A stretch of DNA of 22,465 nucleotides from Clostridiales bacterium UBA7103 (GCA_002493305.1 DKYJ01000013.1:27966-50430); one strand, 5' to 3'; positions 13,416-20,192 are shown, counted from the first letter of the stretch. The notes: a model not told the origin generated them from the sequence alone. Numbers and translations are program-made.

Positions 13416-15172
13416 ATGTGTTTCTCCTTTTCATGTAAACGACGAATAAATTGTCGAGAGTGATTTGCAAGAAAATTTGTGTTCTGATGAAGGCAGTTTT
13501 TTGAAGCCATACTTTGTGTATTGCAAGAAAAACTGACAAAATCAGAGTGCAAATTGTCCGCAAAGCACCGAAGGCGATTTATTCGGCGTTTACTTAATAT
13601 TTGGATAGCAAAAAAGCTCATGCCGAGCATGAGCGCAAAGTAAATGACTATATAATTATTGCTCCCGGTAAAAGGGAGCATGGGGATGGCACAGTCACAG
13701 ACCGTGAAGCTGAGATCAAGCTGGTCAGCAGAAAGCGTACCCTCAAAGATCGTTCCAACCTGCAAGCTGTGACCGGGCGGAGCTTTTGTCTCTGTGAGGC
13801 GGTAGAGGGTGTCTTTGACGGTGAGGTCAGGGAAAATGGCAAGGCCGTTTTCGTCTGTGACCTGTTCAGCGGCAGTTACCCAGCTCTGTCCATCGTCCGT
13901 GGACTTTTCAAGCAGGAATACAGCGCCGGACAGGGTGTTTCCGTAGGCATCCACTTTCTTTACCCGGATGCTGCCCTTGTGTATAGGGGCGTTTGCCGCT
14001 GTGATGCTTTCGCTCCTTCCGTCCTCGATGTTGACCGGGTGTTTTTCGCTGTCTATTGCGTAGCCTTCAGGCGCTGCCGTCTCCATGTAATAATATTTGC
14101 CGGGAGGGGCGGTAAACTCCAGTACACCGTTTGCGTCAGTGATACCGCTGGTATACAGATTCCCGTTAGCATCATAGAGGTTGAAGCTTGCGCCGGGCAG
14201 CGGCTTGCCGGTCTCGGCGTCTATCTTGCATATTTTCAGGTGGCCTTTCAGCTCTCGCATTTCGGGCACAATCGCCGTGAGCTTTGCGGAAGTGGATGTC
14301 CCATAGACATTCACATCATAAACGAGCAACCGCTGTTCCCCATAGTTATGCGGAGCAAAAAACAGCAGGCTTGCAGCCCCGCCTGAGCTGCCGCCGTCGA
14401 GATAGAACTCTACAGTTTGTCCGGAATAGCTCAGCGGTGCTCTTATTGTGAGAACATCCCCGGATTTGCCGGTATAGCCGTCCACCTCAAGCTCAAAGGG
14501 CATTGTGTAGAAGTCCAGTTCATAGCTACTGCAATTTTTTAGCGTGACGCTTACTTCTCCGACGAAGCCATTTTCCTCCTGCCGGAGCGTGACCACAGCA
14601 GGGTCAAGAACGAGGCTCGCGGATGCGACATTCTGCGCCCTTGCACACTCCAGCAGAGACAAGCACCAGTTGAAAAGCGCCTCATAGCCGCTCTTTGCTC
14701 TGAAAAACTGTGAGTAGCGGCTTTGATCCATCCAAGCGGGAACACCCTCCGCCCCGCGCTCGGCAAGGAAAAACCTTATGGCGTTTGCCGTGGCATACCT
14801 CGCCTGATCCGCGCCAAAGCCTCCGTCGCTTGTAGGATAGCCGTTTTCAAGGATCGCCCGCAATCCGTTGAGCGTTGTCTGGTCGTAATAATCTGCGCCG
14901 TCTATGCTGCTGTAGCCTGAGCCAGATGGAGATGAATAATCCGTTTGCAAGCAGTAAGCCACCTGCCCAGTTCCGTTCACTGTGTGCAGGGGTGTTCCAA
15001 TATCTACCCATACACCCTTGCTGGAAAAGGTCTGAAAGTACGCGGTCGAGTTTGTGGTGGATACGGTAACATCAGCCGCAAATGCGGTCAGGGGAAACAT
15101 GCTGCCAAAAAGCAGCAAGGCACAGAACAGTATAAGCAGCTGCCTGCGCCGCAGGGAGTTTGTTTTTGTCAT
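13412..15172 (-). CDS. LPFTG surface adhesin with thioester-type N-domain and Cna-B repeats
   Basis: This is a 586-residue cell-surface protein. The signal peptide covers about residues 1-33. The N-terminal domain resembles Cys-Gln thioester adhesins: the Cys is in AYCLQTDYSSP (Cys74) and the second motif region is ARYATANAIRFFL (about 124-136). The usual Gln of TQxAIW is not in its normal place, and Gln123 is the nearest candidate. Two SpaA/Cna-B domains follow, with E-boxes YYYMETAAPEGYAID and YRLTETKAPPGH. LPFTG is at 499-503, then a membrane segment and SKRRINRLR. About 51 further residues with no recognisable pattern follow, unusual for a sortase substrate; a frameshift near the normal end is suspected. 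ATG 15172 has AAGGAGG upstream. It is probably the pilus tip or an adhesin linked by the downstream sortases. Confidence 0.88.
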   Translation of the reverse strand: MTKTNSLRRRQLLILFCALLLFGSMFPLTAFAADVTVSTTNSTAYFQTFSSKGVWVDIGTPLHTVNGTGQVAYCLQTDYSSPSGSGYSSIDGADYYDQTTLNGLRAILENGYPTSDGGFGADQARYATANAIRFFLAERGAEGVPAWMDQSRYSQFFRAKSGYEALFNWCLSLLECARAQNVASASLVLDPAVVTLRQEENGFVGEVSVTLKNCSSYELDFYTMPFELEVDGYTGKSGDVLTIRAPLSYSGQTVEFYLDGGSSGGAASLLFFAPHNYGEQRLLVYDVNVYGTSTSAKLTAIVPEMRELKGHLKICKIDAETGKPLPGASFNLYDANGNLYTSGITDANGVLEFTAPPGKYYYMETAAPEGYAIDSEKHPVNIEDGRSESITAANAPIHKGSIRVKKVDAYGNTLSGAVFLLEKSTDDGQSWVTAAEQVTDENGLAIFPDLTVKDTLYRLTETKAPPGHSLQVGTIFEGTLSADQLDLSFTVCDCAIPMLPFTGSNNYIVIYFALMLGMSFFAIQILSKRRINRLRCFADNLHSDFVSFSCNTQSMASKNCLHQNTNFLANHSRQFIRRLHEKEKHI

Positions 15173-15202
15173 GAAACCTCCTTTTTTGTTTTATTTGGGT
15201 TG

Positions 15203-15445
15203 TTAGTTTTGCGTGGCATCGCCTCCTTTCACTGCTGGGTTGCCCTTGCTGATGGCGGTCATGCGTCCGGGCGCATATGGGCAGCGGCAAAAGTGGCAGA
15301 ACCTGTCGCTGCGGTATGGCCGATGATAGCGGCAAGTCCGGCACTCCGGGTATACCCCGTCCACACCGCTGTCATAGTGGTCGCTGCCGGGCTTGTCCCG
15401 CATAAGGCTCTCAAACGCCCTATGACCGCCATTGGTAAACTGCAT
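15203..15445 (-). CDS. small cysteine-rich protein, function unknown
   Basis: This 80-residue protein starts at the ATG at 15445, with AAAGGAG eight bases upstream. An in-frame extension to 15562 would cross the palindrome and has no ribosome site. The middle carries a probable zinc-binding cluster: CRTCRYHRPYRSDRFCHFCRC, that is CxxC, 12 residues, then CxxCxC (about residues 36-56). I do not recognise the family. It is first in the surface operon, 30 bases before the adhesin gene, and follows a parS-like palindrome. It may be a small regulator or an accessory of the element, but nothing in the sequence decides this. Confidence 0.65.
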   Translation of the reverse strand: MQFTNGGHRAFESLMRDKPGSDHYDSGVDGVYPECRTCRYHRPYRSDRFCHFCRCPYAPGRMTAISKGNPAVKGGDATQN

Positions 15446-15490
15446 GGCATCTCTCCTTTCCTTGGTATTGGGGCTTGCGATATATATTAA

Positions 15491-15534
15491 AAATGCGCCC
15501 CTCCGTGTAATAGGTTTCACGGTGAAACGCATTT
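15491..15534. promoter_or_regulatory. parS-like palindrome, copy 4 (upstream of the surface operon)
   Basis: GTTTCACGGTGAAAC at 15514-15528 is the most symmetric copy, perfect apart from the central base. The outer AAATGCG / CGCATTT arms (15491-15497 and 15528-15534) span 44 bp, exactly as in copy 1. It lies 46-90 bases upstream of the small Cys-rich gene, where the promoter of the long minus-strand operon is expected. TTACAC about 17 bases before an AT-rich TATAT stretch, immediately downstream of the palindrome, is only a weak promoter candidate. Confidence 0.7.
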
Positions 15535-15550
15535 GGGGCAAGGGAAATAG

Positions 15551-15580
15551 AAAAAGGGCCATTCCTCATGGAATAGCCCT
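15551..15580 (-). terminator. Rho-independent terminator after PIN-like copy 2
   Basis: On the minus strand the stem is AGGGCTATTCC / GGAATGGCCCT with an ATGA loop and one mismatch, followed directly by TTTTT. It lies 53 bases beyond the stop of the PIN-like gene. It separates that transcript from the surface operon, which therefore needs its own promoter near 15446-15550. Confidence 0.85.
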
Positions 15581-15632
15581 GAATGTGGTAGCGCCTCTCT
15601 AAATTTGGGTAAACTTTTCAATATGCTTTGTT

Positions 15633-17681
15633 TTATTCTAACATTGAAAGATATTTCTTTTTTCTTTTATCTAACTCAGCCCTTTTTTTGTTATTAAGTT
15701 TGCGTATAAACAGCTTTGTTGCCCAATTATCCTTACCAAACAACGGCCACGCCCCCTGTAAGGTCGTTATAAAAGTTATGATTAGCAAGGGGATACTTAT
15801 GCTTTCATCTATTGAGTTTATAAAACTTAAAACAGACGCTACTATAAAGCATACGGCTATTACTGCCGAAATGGTATTTATAGTTATGATTCCTCTTGTC
15901 TTTTTTTTATTATATTTTTCATCAATTTCTATTTCGGCTTTCTTACAAACTGCATTTCTTTTGCTCTGAAAATACTTTTTTGCTTCTTCTCCTGCTTCTT
16001 TTTTACCTTTAGTAATCCCTTCCTGATAGCTCTGAGCTTCCACTTTTTTTCTTATTTCGTCAACTACAAGCTCATTAACCACTGCAGGATTGCCGTGTGT
16101 AATGCTCATAAGTTCCGTTCTCGCAAAATGCTCTATTCGTAAAAGGGTTGCTTCATCTTCTGAAATTGAGCCTCTTTTTTCCAAAGAATTAATGTGGCTA
16201 AAATATGCATCTAGAAGTTCAGGGGTTGGAGTAATAGCAGCCAAAACATTCTCCAGAAGCCTCATTTTAGGAAGATTATTGCTTATCTTAAAGTCCTTAA
16301 GCCATGCTATTACACACAAATCCTCATCTGTTATTGCAAGCGGAAAACCAACATCGATTTCCTGTTCTTCCAAAAATTTCTTTGTCGCTGATACCAGAAC
16401 GGTATTTTTGGTAATAAACACAGCTTTACATTTCTCAATATATCGCAGAGTCTTTCCTTCTCGGACTCGACTTATTGCATTTATTGCCTGAATATCCTCT
16501 GGCAATGTGGTTAAATTATATTTTGGCCTTATTGACAGTACCTCGGATTTAATTGCATCATCATTCAGCAAACCAGAAATATTTCTATCAACACCGTGGC
16601 TTTCAAGCATCGAATTTGGGTCAACAGGAATAATTTCATCCGCCTTAAGCACATCAGCAAAAGTTCTTTGCTCAGATTCTACATGAGAGTATGAATAGTT
16701 ATTCTCATCAAAATATTCAAGCGTTACAGAAGATGCCCCCCTGCTCCCTTTTACTCTGCTCGTCTTATATGCAGTGAGTATACTGTCAACTTCTTCAATA
16801 TTATAGTTAAAGCAAGCAAACTTTGCTCCATTGCTTTTAAGATTTCTTACCAGTTCTTGTACACTATCGTTCTGTGGTTTAGATTTGTAGCCCAGATAAG
16901 CAAGCAAAATGCTAGTATCTAAGTAAAAAGTAACATCTTTGAATGATGCCGTTGTAATATCAGGATTCTCCGCCTGATAGTATAATGCAGTTGTTACATA
17001 ATATCCTTTAACAAGCTCAACGATATAATCCATATAAATGCTTCTTTTCTCGTTGTGCTCAAGAATGAATCTCGCGATAAAATATTCAATCTCATTATTC
17101 TTACTAAGTATCTGTCTAAGATCATCTACAGAAGTAAGAACAGAATTTCCACGCGCTTCAAAAAACGACAACAGGTATCGTTCCGCTTCTTCCTGCGTAT
17201 AGTTGGTTCTTCCACAGGCCGCTTTTTTACTGAGATATACTGAAAGAGCAACTGAAACTGCATCAGACTTTTCCTTACACTTTGTGCGTCTCTCTGTAAA
17301 TAACGCATTATGCTCGTCTAGACGATTTATTAAATAAAATGAACCATCCCTTTTAATTATATTCTTTTTATTTGTGCTTTCAGTTTCGGATGTCTCGCGC
17401 TGCAAAATTCGAGTTACTATTGCTGGCTGAAAAGAACTATACCCGAATTCTTCCTCCATACAATTACAAATTGCCTCGGTATCTATCCTATTATTTATTT
17501 TTGTAGTCGTGCCTACAGCGTAAAGAATAAATGGGCGAAGCAAATCCAATACATCTTTATGTTTTGTCTGCCAAACCGCATACAACATTGCAAGACTAAT
17601 AATTGTATTTCTGTTCATTATATCTATCTCCAAAACAAATTTCTTTTTAACGATTTTACCATACTTTTCTTTTTTATTCAA
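15633..17681 (-). CDS. PIN-like, membrane-anchored protein of unknown function, copy 2
   Basis: This 682-residue paralog of the protein at 3689-5743 aligns almost without gaps. The strongest conservation is in MNRNTIISLAMLYA, SIYMDYIVELVKGY, QAENPDITT, the PIN-like core and the C-terminal membrane block. The core shows FYLDTSILLAYL (Asp255), YNIEEVDSIL, VFITKNTVLVSATKKF and FPLAITDEDLCVIAWL (Asp452, Asp454). A charged helical region (about 540-595) leads to two membrane segments (about 598-621 and 629-647) and a basic tail, ending KKKYLSMLE. The start is the TTG at 17681: AAGGAGG lies just upstream and no ATG occurs before residue 22. It is AT-rich and monocistronic, with its own terminator at 15551-15580 and an inverted repeat just before its ribosome site. 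A cytoplasmic nuclease tethered to the membrane is a plausible but unproven reading. Confidence 0.82.
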   Translation of the reverse strand: MNKKEKYGKIVKKKFVLEIDIMNRNTIISLAMLYAVWQTKHKDVLDLLRPFILYAVGTTTKINNRIDTEAICNCMEEEFGYSSFQPAIVTRILQRETSETESTNKKNIIKRDGSFYLINRLDEHNALFTERRTKCKEKSDAVSVALSVYLSKKAACGRTNYTQEEAERYLLSFFEARGNSVLTSVDDLRQILSKNNEIEYFIARFILEHNEKRSIYMDYIVELVKGYYVTTALYYQAENPDITTASFKDVTFYLDTSILLAYLGYKSKPQNDSVQELVRNLKSNGAKFACFNYNIEEVDSILTAYKTSRVKGSRGASSVTLEYFDENNYSYSHVESEQRTFADVLKADEIIPVDPNSMLESHGVDRNISGLLNDDAIKSEVLSIRPKYNLTTLPEDIQAINAISRVREGKTLRYIEKCKAVFITKNTVLVSATKKFLEEQEIDVGFPLAITDEDLCVIAWLKDFKISNNLPKMRLLENVLAAITPTPELLDAYFSHINSLEKRGSISEDEATLLRIEHFARTELMSITHGNPAVVNELVVDEIRKKVEAQSYQEGITKGKKEAGEEAKKYFQSKRNAVCKKAEIEIDEKYNKKKTRGIITINTISAVIAVCFIVASVLSFINSIDESISIPLLIITFITTLQGAWPLFGKDNWATKLFIRKLNNKKRAELDKRKKKYLSMLE

Positions 17682-17697
17682 TACAACCCCTCCTTAA

Positions 17698-17725
17698 ATA
17701 CAAGCATCAACCAATATGCTTGTAT
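17698..17725 (-). promoter_or_regulatory. inverted repeat upstream of PIN-like copy 2
   Basis: ATACAAGCAT and ATGCTTGTAT (17698-17707 and 17716-17725) are perfect 10-bp arms around 8 bases, ending a few bases before the AAGGAGG of the 15633-17681 gene. This could be an operator or a leader hairpin controlling that ribosome site. Nothing clearly comparable stands before copy 1. From 17726 to 17866 I see no convincing gene or site. Confidence 0.55.
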
Positions 17726-17866
17726 ATTACTCTTACAATTTTAAAAAACGCGTCAAACTAAGCGCAACTCAAACATTGTTAAGGAGAGGAACATATTTTG
17801 AACAAAATGCCAAAAGGTTATGGACTCATCCTGCATATCAATATCATTAGCAAAAAATTACTACTA

Positions 17867-17920
17867 AAAGCGGCTGCCAGGAAAGACCTGAAATTGCAGC
17901 TCTTTCCAAGTAGCCGCTTT
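17867..17920 (-). terminator. two-tier terminator hairpin after the HipA-like kinase
   Basis: The outer arms AAAGCGGCT / AGCCGCTTT (17867-17875 and 17912-17920) and inner arms GGAAAG / CTTTCC (17880-17885 and 17902-17907) form a long stem. It starts 11 bases past the kinase stop. On the minus strand the outer stem ends in CCGCTTTTAG, with further T-rich sequence. It is a plausible terminator for the HTH-kinase unit. The symmetric A/T ends mean it could also act on plus-strand transcripts. Confidence 0.65.
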
Positions 17921-17930
17921 ATATCACTTT

Positions 17931-18743
17931 TCACCCGAAATATACCGGATATTTTCGCATCTGTTCATATACGGTCTGTTCAACTCTGGCAATAACCGTG
18001 CTGGAATACAGTTCTCTGACGGCATCTAACATTTTTGATACATCGTATCGTGTAAATGAGAATTTCAAATGCATTCCGTATAATGCTTCGGCCGCTTCGA
18101 CCTGCGCGTCAAAGTCCATATCAAAGGGCTTTGCGCGGACGCGCCGGACACAATCATAAACATCCATATCCAAAGGATAATCATTGAGATCCGACAGCAG
18201 CGACAGACCGTTATCAAAAATCGGGCAGAGTCTGAATTCCTTTGTCTTCTCATTGCGGATTACCGCCAAATTATTTGTGTGGCGATCTTCATTAAGGAAG
18301 AAAGAGTCCAATTCCAGCAACAGTGTCAGGTACTCCCCCACTCCCGTCAGGCCGGTCATCTGCTCAACAAAGTCTACAGTATAACGAATCCGTTCCCGCG
18401 GTTCATTTATTCTGCCAAGCGCTGCCGCCAGACCTTGACCTTTATAGGCACGGTGCAGCCGCTCAAATGTCACCAGCATTTCATCTTTTCCCCGAAAGTT
18501 TTTGCTGGCACAACCATTGATTTCTTTTCCCTGATACTGAATCCGTACCGGCTCATATTCTACAAAATCGGGCACATTGGATTGCTTCAGCAACTGCGAT
18601 ATCAAAACCTCAGCCAGTGCTTCATATCCCATATGGTCTGCCTTGTACCATTTGCCACCCATCTGCCACTTCGGCTGGTCGCCCTTTGAAGTGTGTCCTT
18701 GGAGTGGTTCCCGCTCAACGGCGTCAAGATTGATTATATTCAT
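17931..18743 (-). CDS. HipA-like protein kinase (putative toxin)
   Basis: This 270-residue protein has the kinase core of the HipA/CtkA type. A Lys likely to contact ATP is in GKWYKADH (Lys34). The catalytic loop is NEDRHTNN (Asp153, Arg154, His155, Asn158), and the metal-binding CPIFDNGLSLL has its Asp at 177. HipA-type kinases phosphorylate translation factors or tRNA synthetases and cause growth arrest. Full HipA is about 440 residues with an N-terminal subdomain, so this short version resembles HipT of the HipBST systems, where that part is a separate protein. The ATG at 18743 has AAGGAG upstream and overlaps the stop of the HTH gene by 20 bases, so the two are coupled like a toxin-antitoxin pair. 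Substrate and toxicity are not shown by the sequence. Confidence 0.78.
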   Translation of the reverse strand: MNIINLDAVEREPLQGHTSKGDQPKWQMGGKWYKADHMGYEALAEVLISQLLKQSNVPDFVEYEPVRIQYQGKEINGCASKNFRGKDEMLVTFERLHRAYKGQGLAAALGRINEPRERIRYTVDFVEQMTGLTGVGEYLTLLLELDSFFLNEDRHTNNLAVIRNEKTKEFRLCPIFDNGLSLLSDLNDYPLDMDVYDCVRRVRAKPFDMDFDAQVEAAEALYGMHLKFSFTRYDVSKMLDAVRELYSSTVIARVEQTVYEQMRKYPVYFG

Positions 18744-19329
18744 GCGCTGCTCCTTCCATTGGATAATAGTTGAACTTCAGCCACATATCGTCCTCGGCTG
18801 TCCGCCCCCTCGTCTTTTCTACGATCTGTAAAGGATCATAGGCTGTAAGCTGAAGCTCTTCCAATATTTCTTTGGTATTTCCGCGAGTAGCCGGAAAACA
18901 GCGATCCTTCAAAAACACCTCAAAGTCCTCCCATGTAGGATTCTCAACAACACCGAACGCCCGGTGAAGCATGTCCTTCGTTTTGTTCTGAACCGCAACT
19001 CTTTGCTTTAGAAAATCCACATCTATTATCGTGCAGGGGTGTTGCTTATACATATATGTCAGGCGCATCGTGAACCCCTCCGCTGGCCTTTCATTCAGGT
19101 ATTTCGCCAACACCTGCCGCGAGGTTTTGAAGCGCGTCGCCGCCTCATTCACAGTCATTCCGTTTTCAATCAGGCCCCGGATCGTTTTCACTTCTTCCGG
19201 GGTAAACTTTTTCTTTCTCCCCGCATTGCGAGGATTATTTTTTTTAATTGTCCGGGCAATTCTGGTTAATTCATCTATATCGTCCGTACCAAACAAGTCC
19301 AAGCATAATTGGCGATAATCCACATCCAT
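18724..19329 (-). CDS. HTH protein paired with the HipA-like kinase (putative antitoxin/regulator)
   Basis: This 201-residue protein starts at the ATG at 19329, with a G-rich ribosome site; an in-frame TTG at 19362 is less likely. After a short N-terminal region comes a basic stretch, NPRNAGRKKKF. A resolvase/Hin-type HTH follows (about residues 40-80: FTPEEVKTIRGLIENGMTVNEAATRF, then SRQVLAKYL). The C-terminal half (about 85-200) has FTMRLTYMYKQHPC, WEDFEVFLKDRCFPATRG and EKTRGRTAEDDMWLKF; I do not know this domain. The gene precedes and overlaps the kinase and has a consensus promoter, as expected for an autoregulated antitoxin. It may combine the roles of HipB (DNA binding) and HipS (kinase neutralisation), which is inference. 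The HTH is not the usual Xre type of HipB. Confidence 0.7.
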   Translation of the reverse strand: MDVDYRQLCLDLFGTDDIDELTRIARTIKKNNPRNAGRKKKFTPEEVKTIRGLIENGMTVNEAATRFKTSRQVLAKYLNERPAEGFTMRLTYMYKQHPCTIIDVDFLKQRVAVQNKTKDMLHRAFGVVENPTWEDFEVFLKDRCFPATRGNTKEILEELQLTAYDPLQIVEKTRGRTAEDDMWLKFNYYPMEGAAHEYNQS

Positions 19330-19380
19330 TGTATTCGCCCCCCATGTATGAATTATATGCAATTATTTTAATTTAATTAC

Positions 19381-19408
19381 ATTATATCAAAAGTTGCTGT
19401 CTTGTCAA
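19381..19408 (-). promoter_or_regulatory. consensus sigma-A promoter of the HTH-kinase unit
   Basis: On the minus strand TTGACA (19403-19408) and TATAAT (19381-19386) are both perfect consensus boxes with 16-bp spacing, about 52 bases before the HTH gene start. The AT-rich stretch between promoter and gene (around 19350-19376) contains imperfect AATT-type symmetry that could hold an operator. Confidence 0.88.
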
Positions 19409-19462
19409 CTTAATTCGTCATTTTTGATGAATGGTCGCTTGTATTTTTGTATATTTTGACGG

Positions 19463-19479
19463 CGCTTACATTAAGCGCG
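19463..19479. repeat. 17-bp repeat, inner copy
   Basis: CGCTTACATTAAGCGCG, an exact copy of 19540-19556 and 77 bp from it in the same orientation. It is itself partly palindromic (CGCTTA / TAAGCG). It may be a recombinase-binding site or a former junction. The 60 bases between the copies hold a weak AAAGCC / GGCTTT hairpin followed by Ts on the minus strand, and no gene. Confidence 0.7.
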
Positions 19480-19539
19480 CTGCTACCCCTAAATTTATCA
19501 ATGTCGAAAAAGCCAGTAATTTCGGGGCTTTCAGGGTCT

Positions 19540-19556
19540 CGCTTACATTAAGCGCG
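19540..19556. repeat. 17-bp repeat, outer copy; probable element/chromosome junction
   Basis: CGCTTACATTAAGCGCG ends at 19556, the base next to the last sigK codon (19557-19559) that still matches the conserved SRSYVSR of sigma-K. The repeat supplies the last two sense codons and the stop of the truncated gene. This is best read as the right attachment junction of the element. No recombinase gene is seen at this end. Confidence 0.65.
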
Positions 19557-20192
19557 GCGCGATACATAGCTGCGGCTGATGCCCAATTCTTTTGCGGTCT
19601 CGCGCTGAGTCATGGGCGGGGCGCCGGTGAGTCCGTAGCGCAAACGGATAATATTCCCCTCCCGTCCTGTAAGCTCAGTATCAACGCGCTCACGCAGGCT
19701 GCGGCATATATCCTCGCTGCCGATACGCTCAGCCATGTCGTCCTCTGTGGCGATAACGTCCATCATGGAGAGCCCTCCCCCCTCCCCCTCCGGGTCGAGG
19801 GCATCAGACAGGCTCACATCTCCGGCAGTCTTTTTCTGGCTCCGGAAGAACATGAGTATCTCGTTTTCTATGCAGCGGCTGGCATAGGTGACAAGCTTTA
19901 CCCCCCGCTCCGGGCGGTATGTATTTATCCCTTTTATAAGCCCTATCGTGCCCACGGATATCAGGTCGTCAATGTCGTCGGTCTGGGCATAGTATTTCTT
20001 CATAATGTGAGCCACAAGGCGCAGATTATGCTCAACAAGAATATTTCTGGCCTCGACGTCTCCGTTGAGCCAGCGCTCGGTATACTCTTTCTCCTCCTGC
20101 GGCGCGAGGGGCTTCGGAAAGGAGTCCCCGGGCGCTATGCGCAGCATGAGCAGCAGACCGTTCATCAGCAAAAGCAATGCGCTTTCCAACAT
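19548..20192 (-). CDS. sigK: sporulation sigma factor SigK, truncated at the 3' end by the element
   Basis: Sigma-K directs late mother-cell transcription during sporulation. The 214-residue product has a hydrophobic pro-like N-terminus (residues 1-18). Region 2 follows, with EHNLRLVAHIMKKYY, DDLISVGTIGLIKGINTY and KLVTYASRCIENEILMFFRS. Region 4 has LTGREGNIIRLRYGL and TQRETAKELGISRSYVSR. Intact homologs continue IEKRAL and some 10-15 more residues, finishing the recognition helix; here the frame reads Arg-Ala-stop, supplied by the 17-bp repeat. So the gene is split near its 3' end and is probably impaired, unless excision of the element restores it. The ATG at 20192 has only a weak GGGGTG ribosome site. 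It is divergent from the histidine kinase gene. Confidence 0.85.
   Translation of the reverse strand: MLESALLLLMNGLLLMLRIAPGDSFPKPLAPQEEKEYTERWLNGDVEARNILVEHNLRLVAHIMKKYYAQTDDIDDLISVGTIGLIKGINTYRPERGVKLVTYASRCIENEILMFFRSQKKTAGDVSLSDALDPEGEGGGLSMMDVIATEDDMAERIGSEDICRSLRERVDTELTGREGNIIRLRYGLTGAPPMTQRETAKELGISRSYVSRRA

Larger units (their letters stand above)
1..19556. mobile_element. Tn1549/CTn5-like integrative conjugative element, right-hand part
   Basis: Coupling ATPase, PcfB, relaxase, MobC, ArdC, DUF3846, ParB-like protein and RepA_N occur in one minus-strand block. This is the gene set of clostridial Tn1549/CTn5-type conjugative elements. The right boundary is placed at 19556, where the outer 17-bp repeat meets the point at which sigK homology ends. 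The left boundary, most T4SS genes and the integrase are outside the window. The backbone is GC-rich, while the two PIN-like genes at 3689-5743 and 15633-17681 are visibly AT-rich, suggesting cargo gained separately. Family assignment is from recognised gene content and the boundary is an inference. Confidence 0.8.

Noticed and set aside
15203..15562. Longer start for the small Cys-rich protein
   Set aside because: The extra 39 codons cross the parS-like palindrome and the expected promoter. The internal ATG at 15445 has a proper ribosome site.
17798..17995. Small plus-strand frame of 65 residues preceded by AAGGAGAGG
   Set aside because: Despite the good ribosome site it runs through the kinase terminator hairpin and into the antisense of the kinase 3' end. 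It could be a remnant but cannot be supported as a gene.
17931..18743. Lipid/aminoglycoside-type kinase as alternative identity
   Set aside because: The DRHTNN loop and CPIFDNG motif with a coupled HTH gene fit the HipA/CtkA type better than phosphotransferase families.
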